Shown here piece by piece: positions 12,401 to 23,240 of a stretch of 64,000 nt of DNA. The stretch is taken from the NCBI GenBank assembly GCA_025345505.1, contig JANVCC010000174.1:321347-385346 (forward strand), written 5' to 3'. This stretch comes from Todiramphus chloris collaris. Its lineage: Eukaryota; Chordata; Aves; Coraciiformes; Alcedinidae. The position numbers and the translations under genes were made by a program. The notes under the pieces were generated by a model, which searched no databases, was not told where the DNA came from, and saw only the letters and a list, made by a program, of their open reading frames with translations. The stretch's first letter is position 1; every line of letters begins with the position of its first letter.

Positions 12401-12822
12401 AATTAATTATTTCTCAACTTGAACCAATTCCCAACAGTCTCCCAAAGGGGGCTGAGTTTGTTCAGTCCCACCTGGCTCTTCGGTCACACTCTGAGCAGCA
12501 GCGCAAGCAGTTAAGGGTCCCAGGCTCGGGGAGAAGCAGCCACTTTCATTCACCTTTGTTACAACACAGGCAAAAACTCTGTCCTTTGTGACTGGCTGAG
12601 ATGTCACAGACTCAGAGCAGAAAGGCCCCAGGAAAATGGAGAGCGAGTCAAACGTCGCAGCAGTGTGCGGTGTTTCGTTACGCTCGGGCGTGAAAGGCAA
12701 AGACTTAGCCTCTCTGGGAGGATAAAGCTCAATTTTAAGCTCAGGATGGTCAGGAATTCCCTTCAGCTCTAGCAGGAGGACAGTTCCCAGCAGGGATGGA
12801 GCAGTTCATGATGATCACTTAC
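9466..12822 (-). other. EIF4G3: EIF4G3 intron H-I
   Basis: The main content is an 0.85-kb plus-strand CR1 copy (11175-12021). The rest is unique sequence with no exon or RNA gene that I recognise. Confidence 0.85.
11175..12021 (+). mobile_element. CR1 LINE, longest copy, with ORF2 C-terminal remnant
   Basis: A plus-strand CR1 of about 0.85 kb ending CCTATGATTCT. The first 430 bp stay open for 145 codons (11171-11608) and encode the C-terminal end of the CR1 ORF2 polyprotein (LVDSKFSMGQQ, ASGLLGGIKKS, RPHLQCYVQFWAPQ), downstream of the reverse-transcriptase core. The endonuclease and the catalytic RT domain are absent, so the copy cannot move on its own. Confidence 0.93.
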
Positions 12823-12923
12823 CGTTTTTTTCTCTCTTTTCGCTGGCGGAGGCTGTTGCTGCTGTGTAGGCACTATGATGGGTGCGGACTGATAGACTGG
12901 CTGACTTGGGTAGAAAGGTGTTC
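12823..12923 (-). CDS. EIF4G3: EIF4G3 coding exon H, start of PABP-binding segment
   Basis: The 101-nt exon completes the Gly codon split with exon G and then reads TPFYPSQPVYQSAPIIVPT, QQQQPPP, AKREKKT. The acceptor is CCCTCCCAG and the donor is ACG/GTAAGT. The terminal KREKKT is the basic start of the PABP-binding segment completed by exon I. There are four consecutive Gln codons (CAG CAG CAA CAG) where I recall three in human, a likely repeat-length difference. The exon is not frame-symmetric on its own, but G and H together are. Confidence 0.95.
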
Positions 12924-15900
12924 CTGGGAGGGGATGGCAAGACAGAAACAGAGTGTTAAATTCAGTTCACTTGTTAACGAAATAAAATTGAGCACAAGAG
13001 GGTAGAACTTCCTCCCTACACCTCGCTCCCTTCAAACACCAGAACTTCAGACATTCAACTGGCAACCGGTCTGTGTTTTGCCTTTCCCCACTTCTACTAA
13101 AACAGAAGCTGCTAGTCCATAAAGACAAATTATTAAGTGACTACTTCATTGTTTTTCCCCTCCACAAACAGAAAAACTGACCACAGGCATTCATTTCTTC
13201 AGAGAGGCTGCTGAAATCACCCAAGGCATGAAAAGTGGCCCATCCTCGGACTCCCCTGACTGAAAAACAGGTGGGTTTGTTTCTGTTTTGTTTCGGGATT
13301 TTTGATGGTTGTGGGGTTTTCATGGTGTTTTGGGGCTTTTTCCTCCTTTGGAGAGAAATTCAGTCAAACCATTACAAAGAATTTGCAAGGTCAAGTGCAT
13401 CCTATTTTGAAACACAGCCAGAAAATTTAATTATAAGCAACATTTTTCTCAGGCTGCCACACAAAAAAAGCACAACCACGGTTATTATTGCAAAATTCCA
13501 CCGTGCTGTTGATTACATTCATAATATCCAATATAGTTTTATTAGGCTGTTCTTTATGGAATAAAACTGCCTCAAAATGATTGAGTGCTTTAAAACCGTG
13601 CCAGACAGAAAGAAAGGCAGCAGAGTAGAGCTGTCTGCTGCCTGAGGATCAGGCAGCAAGTGAACTTGTAAGGTGCAGATGGGTTTTTGTTCACTCTCAG
13701 ATGCTACAAGGCCTAAATGACTCAATAAACTGTTCATTTTGAACTTCAGTGTGACTTCGGATCTGGCTTCAGGTCACAAAAGTCTCCATCAGCATCCTCA
13801 CAGCTTGGGAAGCAAGAACTTTCCCACCCATCTACTTAAAACCAGGGATGAAGCCTCAAACTCTTCCAGCTAGGGCTTTGGTCACACCAGCCTGGTGTAC
13901 AACAGGGGTTTGGAGACCACGAGAAGACAGAAGCAAGCCTGGGAGCCCTGAAATGTGTTAAAATACCTTGATTTCTAATTTCTTAGAAACCAGATCTAAT
14001 CAGAGAGTGATCCCTGCTGGAGAGTGAGCTGCAGCCGCACTCCAGGAAGGACTTTTCCTTTCCAGCAAATCCCAAAAAAGCAAGAGTAACTTCTGGGAAG
14101 AAAAGTGGCTTCTGTGACAAGAAGGCAAGCACATCTTTCAGTGCACTGCCCCATGTTCTGCACCCTGCCTTTTGATCTTTTCCAGCAGCACCCAACTTTC
14201 ATGCTCCCTCCTTTCCATTCATCATTTCGAGGTATTTCCCGCTGCAGTGTGAAACTCACCAATGGGAGAGACAACAAGGAGCTGCCAAAAAGTAAAACTA
14301 AAAACAAAGGCACTCTCCAGCTTCACCAGTTTGGCCTTCTGCTGCATTTTCCCCTAGCACCTTTTACAGCCTGCCAAACTGCCATGGTTTCCACATCCAG
14401 CAGCCACACTGGCTATCAAGTCCCAAGGTTTTTCCCCTGGCCCTCAGCACCACAGCTCCATGGCTCTGAAACCCCTCCAGGGGTCACGGGGACTCCACAC
14501 TGCCCTGGGCAGCCTGGGCCAGCCCCTGACACCCCTGAAGGGGAAGAAATTCTTCCCCAGCTCCAACCTAAACCTCTGCTGGAGGGAGGCCCTGGCGCTT
14601 TGCCCTGTTGAACCTCAACCCAGGGGCCTCATCCTTTTTCTTGGCTAAACCCTCTCTGCCTGGAAAATGCTCCGGGTGATGGAGGGCTCCAGCTTTGCCC
14701 ACTGATGCTTCACAGACACAGCAACTTGAAACTAAGCTGGAACTGCAACATGAAAAGCCTCGTGCAAAAAACCAGGCGCTTTCAAGAGTGGGAAGGAACT
14801 GGAAGGGAAACTTTTCTAAATTAGAGAAGCAAAGACAGAAAAATGGCACTAAGCGATGAGAAAGTAAGAAAGCAGACCTGTAACAGCAGAAAAAAAATGA
14901 GGAATACAGGGTAATTTCCTCATTTAGTGGATCAGATTTAAGGAGACATTGCAATATCCTTTTTTTTTTTCCTAGGATAAACAAATATGCTGCCTTACAA
15001 TTGTCTTGTAATTGCGCTCTCTTGTCTTCTTCAGAAATTGCATAATCGGGTTTGAAGGCTTTGTGGACACCTTCCAAAGTTGTCCCATTAGCTCCAGATA
15101 CACCAAATAAATTAAAAAGAGGTGGGAAAAAAACCTCAAGAGTCCAGACCTTTTAAAATGATAAGTAAGGAGGCGACCGGGGCTTTTCTCCCCTTCCCAA
15201 GGAATGTGTGTTTGTGAGGAGCACAGAGGCAGTTCTGCCAGCGGTACGGGGCTGTTGTTCTTCTTTTCCTTCTCTGAAACAGCAGCAGCTAAAGGCCCAC
15301 GGAGAGTTGATGGTATCTCTGTCCTCAACAGACTACAGAATGTGCACGTGCAGGTAGTGGTCAGACTGAGCAAAATACCTCCAAGTTGATATTGAGACGT
15401 GAAAAACCTTTAAAAGAAAAAGCCAACCCTCCACACAACAGGGTGGTGACTGCAATCATCCTGCTGGAGTTCTGAAATCCTCCCATAAATGAGCAAGGGA
15501 AGGTGAATTAAAAAAGAGAGCGAAGGAGATGACTGCAAGGTCCTGAATTCTGCATCTCGATCAAATACAGCTGGCAGGAGCTGATCTGTTTTAAATCTCC
15601 AAATACAGAACCCCCAGAAAACCTCAGAGGGGACTGGGATATGACAGATGTTATCCATGGCAACACACTGGAAATTATTAAGGAAGGACTTAATTACTTT
15701 TATGTGAAAGATGATTGCCAAGGGAAGAGGTGTCATGGGACAGCGAGGGACGGTCACCCATTGTTACACGTGGTCTGCAAACCTGGACCCAACCGAGAGG
15801 CACTTATGAGGTCCTGGAGCCAAGGACCAGTAAGATGCAGACAGGAGGATGCCCAGCACTGGACATGCGGCTTCTGAATTTTGAGGTGCAGCTTTGAAGC

Positions 15901-16533
15901 TCAGTACCTGGGGGAGTCAATCAAATATACTGAATATAGTGCCCCAAACAACCACAGCGCGCACACCAACGTTGGGCAAACTCCCAGTTCTGCTTGAGAA
16001 AAGGCAAGACCAGGAGTTGCCCATGAAAAGGGCAAATTTCAGCCTCTGCACAGGTTACCAACTCTGCAGTGGGACTCACTTGATCTGGGCAGCACAAGAC
16101 TGGTGAACCAAACCACACTGCTTGTTCTTCCTCACAAAATAAGGAATGCAGGGATAAGAAACGTTAACTGCTGTGCTGCTGTGAACATATTCAGGGCATC
16201 ACTCAATGGAAACCAGGGCTGCCAGATGTATTCACAATACCTTAATAAATAATAATGATTGAGCAGGGAATAACAAATAGCCACCATTCTTGTTCACATG
16301 TGATTACGAGCAGCTCCGTGAGCTGCAGCCTTTCCTCAAGCACCGATACAAACAATGCTCTGTTATTGTGAATTTTTCAGGAGTGAATAATAAGGGCTGT
16401 GACACAACCAAATGGAGCAGCTATTTGAAGTTCAAACAAATGCTAATCCATTTCACTATTATAAATCTTCAGCTTGACAAGAGAAAAACACACCCAGAAA
16501 ATCCTTTGTAAGAAATCTCCAAGCAGAACTCAC
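12924..16533 (-). other. EIF4G3: EIF4G3 intron G-H
   Basis: It contains one CR1 fragment (14439-14615, minus strand). The 168- and 169-codon open frames around 14105-15077 run through or next to that fragment and look like chance frames. Confidence 0.85.
14439..14615 (-). mobile_element. CR1 LINE fragment
   Basis: It contains GGCCCTCAGCACCACAGCTCC and the CTGGGCAGCCTGGGCCAG block of a reversed CR1 3' UTR. Both ends are eroded. It is of the same subfamily as 22841-23240 and 25221-25454. Confidence 0.82.
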
Positions 16534-16648
16534 CGTAGGCATTGGGGAATTCTCCAGGACCTGGTCCTGGATAAAAGGGTCCTGGTCCTGGTGGTTGAAC
16601 TGGATACTGCTGGGGGGGCCCGACGTACGGAGGGCCACTGTGACGATA
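16534..16648 (-). CDS. EIF4G3: EIF4G3 coding exon G, Pro/Gly-rich
   Basis: The 115-nt exon runs from phase 0 to phase 1: YRHSGPPYVGPPQQYPVQ, PPGPGPFYPGPGPG, EFPNAY plus one base of the next Gly codon. The acceptor has a long pyrimidine tract (a run of 13 T, then CTCCCCCCTCCTAG) and the donor is ACG/GTGAGT. The GPGPFYPGPGPG segment comes from a short internal repeat of GGACCAGG-type codons. It matches the conserved eIF4G3 N-terminal region, with a Glu where I recall Asp in human. The intron to exon F is only 562 bp, the shortest here. Confidence 0.95.
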
Positions 16649-17210
16649 CTAGGAGGGGGGAGAAAAAAAAAAAAACCCAAACCATTAGTTTACAAGGAGT
16701 TGGGCAAGTTCATGCTGTTGCATATAGAGCCTGTAATGGAGCTCCCCAAATCAACAGGGATCTGATTATCAAACTAATTATTTACAGATTCAGAAATGTT
16801 ACAGTTGAAAAGCCACATGAGCGCTGCGAGATGGGGATGACCTGAGAGCTGAAGGACAGAACAGTCACTCTCCTGATTTCAGAGTATTTTGTTTTTTATG
16901 AGGCCCGAGGTTTTGGAGTAACTGTAGATTCATTAAGTCAGTTCAGATAATTTACAGCACTACGTATTTTTCAAGAGCTTAGTTTCACACACCGTTTTCG
17001 AGAGGCACCTCAAAAACCAGAGAGGTGATTTATTCTTTCTGCCTCCACACGCAGAGGCACAAATGCTTCATACAGAAAAAGGGCAGAGAGGTTAAATGTG
17101 CAACTACCGGCTTCATTTCAACTCCCCCCTCAACAAAGTGGCAGCTCTTGAGAAAATCCAGGTGGAGCAAACCCTGGGGTTTCCCGGGAGGCTGGACGAT
17201 GTGTTTTTAC
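16649..17210 (-). other. EIF4G3: EIF4G3 intron F-G (562 bp)
   Basis: This short intron has no recognised repeat apart from the poly-T stretch (A-rich as printed, 16663-16675) that forms the exon G polypyrimidine tract. Confidence 0.85.
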
Positions 17211-17390
17211 CTGTGGGATACAGTACTGGGGGCCCTGAGGCATCGGGTAGGGCATTGGCAGATGATTGACCATCATGATGTGCTGGTTGGTTTGATACAC
17301 CGCGGTCGGGGTCTGCGCACCAGGACGGATGGAAGGGCTGCTGTTCTGGATGGTGGCTCTTGGAGGCTGGATCTGAGGCCTCTGAAAAAA
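17211..17390 (-). CDS. EIF4G3: EIF4G3 coding exon F
   Basis: The exon has 180 nt, 60 codons, phase 0 at both ends. It begins FFQRPQIQPPRATIQNSS, continues through PSIRPGAQTPTAVYQTNQ and HIMMVNHLPMPYPMP, and ends QGPQYCIPQ. It matches eIF4G3 and not eIF4G1. The donor is CAG/GTAAAA. The acceptor region reads CTTAG then TTTTTTCAG, so there are two AGs nine bases apart. Using the first gives FFQ at the start of the exon, as in the mammalian protein; using the second would remove those three residues. The region is disordered and rich in Pro, Gln and Met. Confidence 0.95.
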
Positions 17391-18191
17391 CTAAGGCAGG
17401 GAAAGGGGAAGGAAGGGAGAGAAAACAAAGAACTGGTCAGACTTTCTGGGTATGAATTTGAAATATCACAATATTATAATTATAACACTACTTTTAAAGG
17501 GTTGCCACGCATTCAGAAAACTGCAGGACAATTTCTGTTGGTCTGTAAAGAGCAGGATCATGCTACAGCCTTCAACAAAAGGTGAGAAACTTTAAACTCC
17601 AGTAACGCTTTGTTCGTATCTACTGAATTATACAGCCCAACTTTCAGAGAGAACGTCAGGAAAATCATTTTTGTCAAATATATTTTAAGGGGGGTTGAGT
17701 GCCAAAACAGCCACCCTTATAAATATTCCAGGGGAATAAAAAAATGAAGGCAACTGCTCCAATAAACTTCCAGAACAGCTAAAATTCCAGATTTTTACAA
17801 AGGCCAGAGGCACCTCGTGCCTATCTCCTTACAGACACTGAACTGCCTGCCTTGTCTTGCCCTCTGTTTTCTGAAAGGTGACAACCTCTTCCAGGGTGGC
17901 ACCCAACTCTTCTACCACGTTTGCATGAAGTGATGCCCCACGCAGATGGACCGGGTCCAGGAAATCAAGCAACCCACTGGAACACGCTCCGTTCTCCGCC
18001 CTTACGTGCTGGGAAAGGCATCGGCATCCACGGTATGCAGCAGTCATGGCACTGGAGACCTTGCCCTGGAGTCTTTGCAACCTCGGTACTCAACTTGGTT
18101 AAGATATGCATCAGACATTACTGCATTCACTAACAGAGTGATGAGAGTGAGAGAGACACTTAAGCCATGCAGAACCAGGAGTTAAAGTTAC
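17391..18191 (-). other. EIF4G3: EIF4G3 intron E-F (801 bp)
   Basis: Short intron downstream of the microexon in the transcript. I recognise no repeat in it. Its shortness may help microexon definition, which is an inference. Confidence 0.8.
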
Positions 18192-18212
18192 CTGTATAGG
18201 TCTGAATCCTCC
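18192..18212 (-). CDS. EIF4G3: EIF4G3 21-nt neural microexon E
   Basis: Seven codons, GGFRPIQ, phase 0 at both ends. The acceptor TTATTGAAG lacks a pyrimidine run directly before the AG, while the donor CAG/GTAACT is good. eIF4G1 has a paralogous 21-nt microexon in the same place, GGFRSLQ as I recall, and both are known brain-enriched microexons controlled by the splicing factor SRRM4 (nSR100). SRRM4 acts through UGC motifs just upstream of the 3' splice site. Three TGC triplets occur here at 18226-18228, 18234-18236 and 18237-18239 (minus-strand sense), 14-27 nt before the exon. That is the expected architecture. It is too short for gene finders that need a coding-potential score. Confidence 0.9.
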
Positions 18213-18469
18213 CTTCAATAACGAAGCAAGAAAGCAGCAGGAAACAGAAAGAAAGCCAATGGAACAGCTTACAGATCAGTAGGAAGGGGTAGGATATAAC
18301 ATGCACCCTAAATGCACACTATGCCATTCATCTCGCTAGCCTGCTCTGACTCAGTTCTTACAGAAACAGCAAGAAAAGGACACTGAACTGGTAGCAAGGA
18401 CTCTTGTAGCAGAATCCCAAGGCAGGGCTCAGAAACTTAAAGAAAAGCTGTACGTGGAAGTATAAAAGC

Positions 18470-18533
18470 TTTTTTTTTTAAAAAAAAAAAAAACAACCAA
18501 ACAAACAAAAAAAAGAAAAATAAAGAAAAAACC
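18470..18533. repeat. T-run/A-run palindrome and A-rich stretch
   Basis: Ten Ts directly followed by fourteen As, then a CAAA/AAAG-rich stretch. It begins about 260 bp upstream of the microexon in the transcript. Confidence 0.95.
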
Positions 18534-21500
18534 CAATCAGACCATGATTAACTGCAGGAAATATGATACTACAGCCAGACTTTCTGTTTACGCTGTTCCT
18601 ACAACAGCAAATATTTTTCCTTTCTGGTCTCTTTCAGGGCTACAGAGACAGCAGATAAAGCAGAAACCCTCGCTCAAATCACGGCTTTGGTCTCCACTTC
18701 TGCACCAAGACTGGAAGGATAAGAAATGCCAAGTATTTAATTTATTTCCTTTGATTTTTTTGCTGCACAATAACAACGAGGTTACATCACAGCAAAGACT
18801 GCCGAGTGATGAAGTGCACTGAGGTAAGTAGTCTGCAAGTAACGGTATCATGAGCGGTGAGAAGAAAGGAGAGTGGTGACCACTAAGGAAATGAAGGAAT
18901 GAGCTGGGCTTATCTGCCTGGGCATTTGGGAAGAACGGGGAAGGGCAGGAGGAAGCTGTGATGCCACTGACATGAGAATGAGCTTAAAATGGACATTCTG
19001 GTGCTGCTGAAGATTTTATGACACGCAAGTTAGTCCCCATCGCAAAGGGTTTCTCCACGGGCGACTCCCTGTCTCAGAAATCCGGATGCCATTAAGAGGA
19101 GCGCGACGGGTTTCTGTCCAGCCCTGGGAACCTGGGTGAAGAATTGTCACTGGCACACTGCAAGTGTGACCTGAACCAGGAGGAGGCAACAGTTTGGGGA
19201 GAAAAACCTGGTAGTGAGGGTGCAGAAAGAAAACCAGAAGAGCAACGCGTTACCAAGCTCCTGCCTTAAGAAAAACTGTGCCTAGATGTGGGGAAACTAC
19301 ACCACTGTTACAGGAATCATGGGCACGTGCTGAATTTACAGTGAGGGTAACTAGGGTCTGCCATTTTCCAATACCCAAAACCATCAAAAAGTGCAAAAAT
19401 CCTTCCTTCTTCCATTGAATGATGACTAGTTCTCATTTTTAGGAGGTCACAGCACAAGTCTCCCCAAAGCCAGGAGGGGTGGAAATCAATATCCACCAGG
19501 ATTCTGTATTTATGGGGAGTGAAAACAGGCTGGAGGTTGAAGCTGCACCTACAAAACCTGCTAAAAACATCCCTGAAACCATCGAGGAACAACTCGCAGC
19601 AACAGAAACTCCAGGTTTACGATAGCTTTTCATCCCCATCGCTGGCAAGCAGTGCCTAGAAGGTGATGAGGTGTTATCTGTCGGGGTGACACGTAGAAGC
19701 AGCTCCATCTCTCTTTCCTGCCGTAGCAGAGGAAGGAAAGCACGCTCTGTGCACCCAACGGGTGGTTTACCAACTCTTCCACCAAGCATTAACCACCACC
19801 ACGGTAGTGCTGAGCTGTTCTACAGCAGGAGGGGGACCTTCGAGGAGGAAACTCTAGGTGAAAAAAACCCCAGCCTCTCAAAAGCACTCCGTAGTGCCCA
19901 CACCGTCGCAGAGGTAGGTCAGACCCAGAGGTGAAGAAAAAGGGAGGATTTCCTTACTAAAAGGAAGATGGGCTCCAGGAGAAGAAAAGCAGATCCATTA
20001 CTCCAAGCAACAAGACCATCAGAAGCTTTTGGAAGTGCCAGCCAGAGATTTCTCTGGCAAAGTTTGAATTATTTTTAACCACTCCACTTCCTGCAAGTAA
20101 AAATAAAACTCCCAAGGAAATCCGGTGCCACCAGAGCGCTGCGCATCTGATTTGTGTGTGGGTTTAACTGTTCAAAGCAAGGATCCCCTGGCTGAAAAAC
20201 CATCTTACGTTCCACCTTTGTCCCTCCAAAGCTAAACTAGGAATATTCCAAGTCATTCTTAGAAATGGTTCAGCTGTTTTGACTTGAATTGTTAAAAAAT
20301 TCACCTTGCAAGGTCAAACAGATGCCTGCACAGCCAAGGTTTTCAAATCACACTAATGATGTCCCACGGGAGAACACCAGGAGATGAACATCAGAGAGAT
20401 GTTGTCTCTGTTTCTACCAAGTGCAGGATTTGGAGCAGAGCACATACAGGACCCACTCAGGACCAGAATAAAGGTACCCTGGACCGCAGCAAGGCTTCTC
20501 CGATGGAATGCTGCATTACACCAACCCTTCCAGGACTGCTTCTTGCCAAATTTAAGTCCTGCTGTGTCGGATGATGGTCAAATCAGCATGAAACACGCTA
20601 CACAACTGCTGAGGACCTGAGCTGTGCTTCCCAAGTCACAGCCCCATCCCTTACCTGCCCACCTCTGTTAGGGAGGGATTTCTTGGATCATGTTGGAGTC
20701 AGATCTACTGGGCTAAATGGTCTTTTAATGTTTTCCTCCTAGGGTTGATCCCTCAATACCCTTACAGAGCGTAAGTAAACCCCTCTCAGACATCAAGCTC
20801 AACTCTTTCAGCCTGCTCTCATCATCTACCAGCCCTTCCTCTACCTGCTCAAAGAAGCCTTTCTGGAGAAGACTCCAGACAGGGTTTCCCCAGTACCTCC
20901 CAGTGCAGAAGTAATAACTCCCTAGCTCAACTGGAATGAACTTTGGCAGTTTATCTAAAGCTTGTGCTGCCCAGGTGTCTTCAGCTGATGAGCTCCCACT
21001 TTATAGAGTAAAACCTTCTCCTCGGCCCTGGAGCAGAAGGGTTTGCACCTCACAGTGCTGGATTGCACCTCGCTTCCACCACACCAGTTCCCCCTGCACT
21101 GCATCCTTGTGCTGTTTTCTAGCTTTATACTCATTAAGTTTGCTGCAGACACATACCTGCTAATTGTGCCAGAGTAATGAACGCTCATATTAAGGAAATC
21201 CACTACTAACCTCCAGTACTAACCTCCCACTCTCAGCACTACCCAGCCATTCACTCCTTATCCATACATGCCCCCATATCCTTTGATTAACCATCACCTT
21301 CTCCTGCTTAATTCTCTTCCCACGTGACCCCGTGGCAAAAGCCTGCCAAAGGTCAGCCAGATAAGAGGCTGTCATCTAGAAAAATCAATGATCAAAGAGA
21401 GCAGCACCAACCTCCTCCTGATAAACCACTGCTGCATTTTAATTGATTTTCTATTTACTCTGTAGTTCTCCATGCCATGGCTTCCAGTCAGATGTCTGTG

Positions 21501-22840
21501 GAGCGTTCCCTCCCTACTCTGAAAGCTTCACTGAAAAATAAACTTGTGGTAAGAGCACTGAAAACAAAGCTCTGCTAAGCTTAGCCCTTCACACCCAACG
21601 TGGACAGGCACCCGTCTAATGTTTTCCTGGATAGGATCAAGGCTGGAAACTGTGATGGGGCCACAAAGCCCTGCAGAAGGTTGTGGAGAAAGGGAGCAAA
21701 AGGAAAGTTCAACACGTTGTTATCAATGCTGTCAAGTCAAATCAAATCAAATCACACCCCCAAGTTCTCTGCTTCCATTAAGCTTCTCATGGACCCTGAG
21801 ACAGCTCTGATAGTAATTTTGAGTCTTCTTGGTCCCTGCAAGAAGGCTGGTGGGATAACCTGACCCCACTCTGGAGGAGGCAAGGCAGCAGGAACCGTGG
21901 CTACCTGCAGGTAAAGCTGGCAGGCTCTACTTGATCTCTAAAGTTTTAACACAGGCGTCAGGGCTCGGCCGAGGAGCTGCAGCCTCGAGCTGTGAGGATC
22001 TGGTGCCAGAAGCAGGAGCTGCAGCAGAAAGGCCACAGGTCCACATTCTCCGGGAAGTGGCCACCAGTAACCTAGTACAGCCCTCGGGGCACAACGCAAG
22101 GCTTGTTCCTCCCCGTTGCTTCAGACTTTCTCACTTTTATTATTTACTAAATGATAGAGAGGGGGGGGAAAACCCTTTTATTGCCACCCATGGGATTTAA
22201 AACTGGTAGCTCCATTCCAAGCTCATGGATGAAGATGGAGAAGTGACTACAGGAGCTGCTTCCAACTGCTTTCTAACTCCAAATACCCCAAAAAGCTACA
22301 AAACGGGTAGTCTTGCATCAGCTCAGGGAGCAACCTCTCCAAATCATGAGGCTTTTTAACAAGAGTACTCGGCCAAGCCCAGCTCCATGGTGTATAAGCC
22401 TCATCCAAAGGAACTCGAGTAACCCCAAGCTAAAACTGGAACAAACTACACCAGCAACCTCAAACTAATTTAGTCTGCCATAACCAGCAAACTAATCTCA
22501 AAGACAATTAGAAGTCAGAAAGGGAACGATGACATTTCAGTTTATACTTGTTGTTATTTCTGTTTTTAATTACACTGGCCTCTTCTGAGCATCCATTTTA
22601 AAATAACTCATCTGCTCCTGAAGCCACTTCTTAAATTGAGGGTTATTCTATATTTCAGACTTCAGATTCGATGAAAACTATTTTCAGTTGTGCTTCATGA
22701 GGATCAGAAGCAACACAGTGGCTCAGAAAGAAAAACCCAGGATGCTCCGTGCACAAAATGGGAAGCAGAGGAGCAAGCCCCGGCACGGCCACATCCACTA
22801 CAGCCCTGGGAGAAAACCACAGCTTGGCAGTAGATTTAAA

Positions 22841-23240
22841 AATCACAGAATCACAGAATCGTTCTGCTTAGAGGAGACCTTTAAGGTCAGCAAGTCCAAC
22901 AGTTAACCCAGCACTGCCAGGGCACCACTGACCCACGGCCCTCAGCCCTCAGCACCACAGCTCCAAGGCTCTGAAACCCCTCCAGGGATCACAGGAACTC
23001 CACCCCTGCCCTGGGCAGCCCTCATGGAGAAGGCATTTCTCCTCAGCTCCAACCTAAACCTCCCCTGGGGCAACTTGAGGCCAGTTCCTCTTGTCCTGTC
23101 TCTTGTTCCTTGGGAGCAGAGCCCGATCCCCACTATGAGTGCAGGACCTGGCCCATGGCCTCACTGACCCTCATCCCAGTGGCCACAGCCCATCAAACCA
23201 GCCTGGCCAGGCCCCTCTGCAGAGCCTCAGTACTGACACA
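22841..23240 (-). mobile_element. CR1 LINE, 3' fragment
   Basis: It begins with the reversed tail AATCACAGAATCACAGAATC and continues through the CTCAGCACCACAGCTCCAAGG and CCTCCCCTGGGGCAACTTGA blocks. Confidence 0.9.

Noticed and set aside
17025..17585. 186-codon plus-strand frame overlapping exon F
   Set aside because: It is the antisense shadow of a conserved coding exon; the product resembles nothing known.
20760..21475. Possible ancient CR1 ORF2 segment, minus strand
   Set aside because: Only scattered phrases resemble CR1 and I could not anchor either end; not listed as an element.
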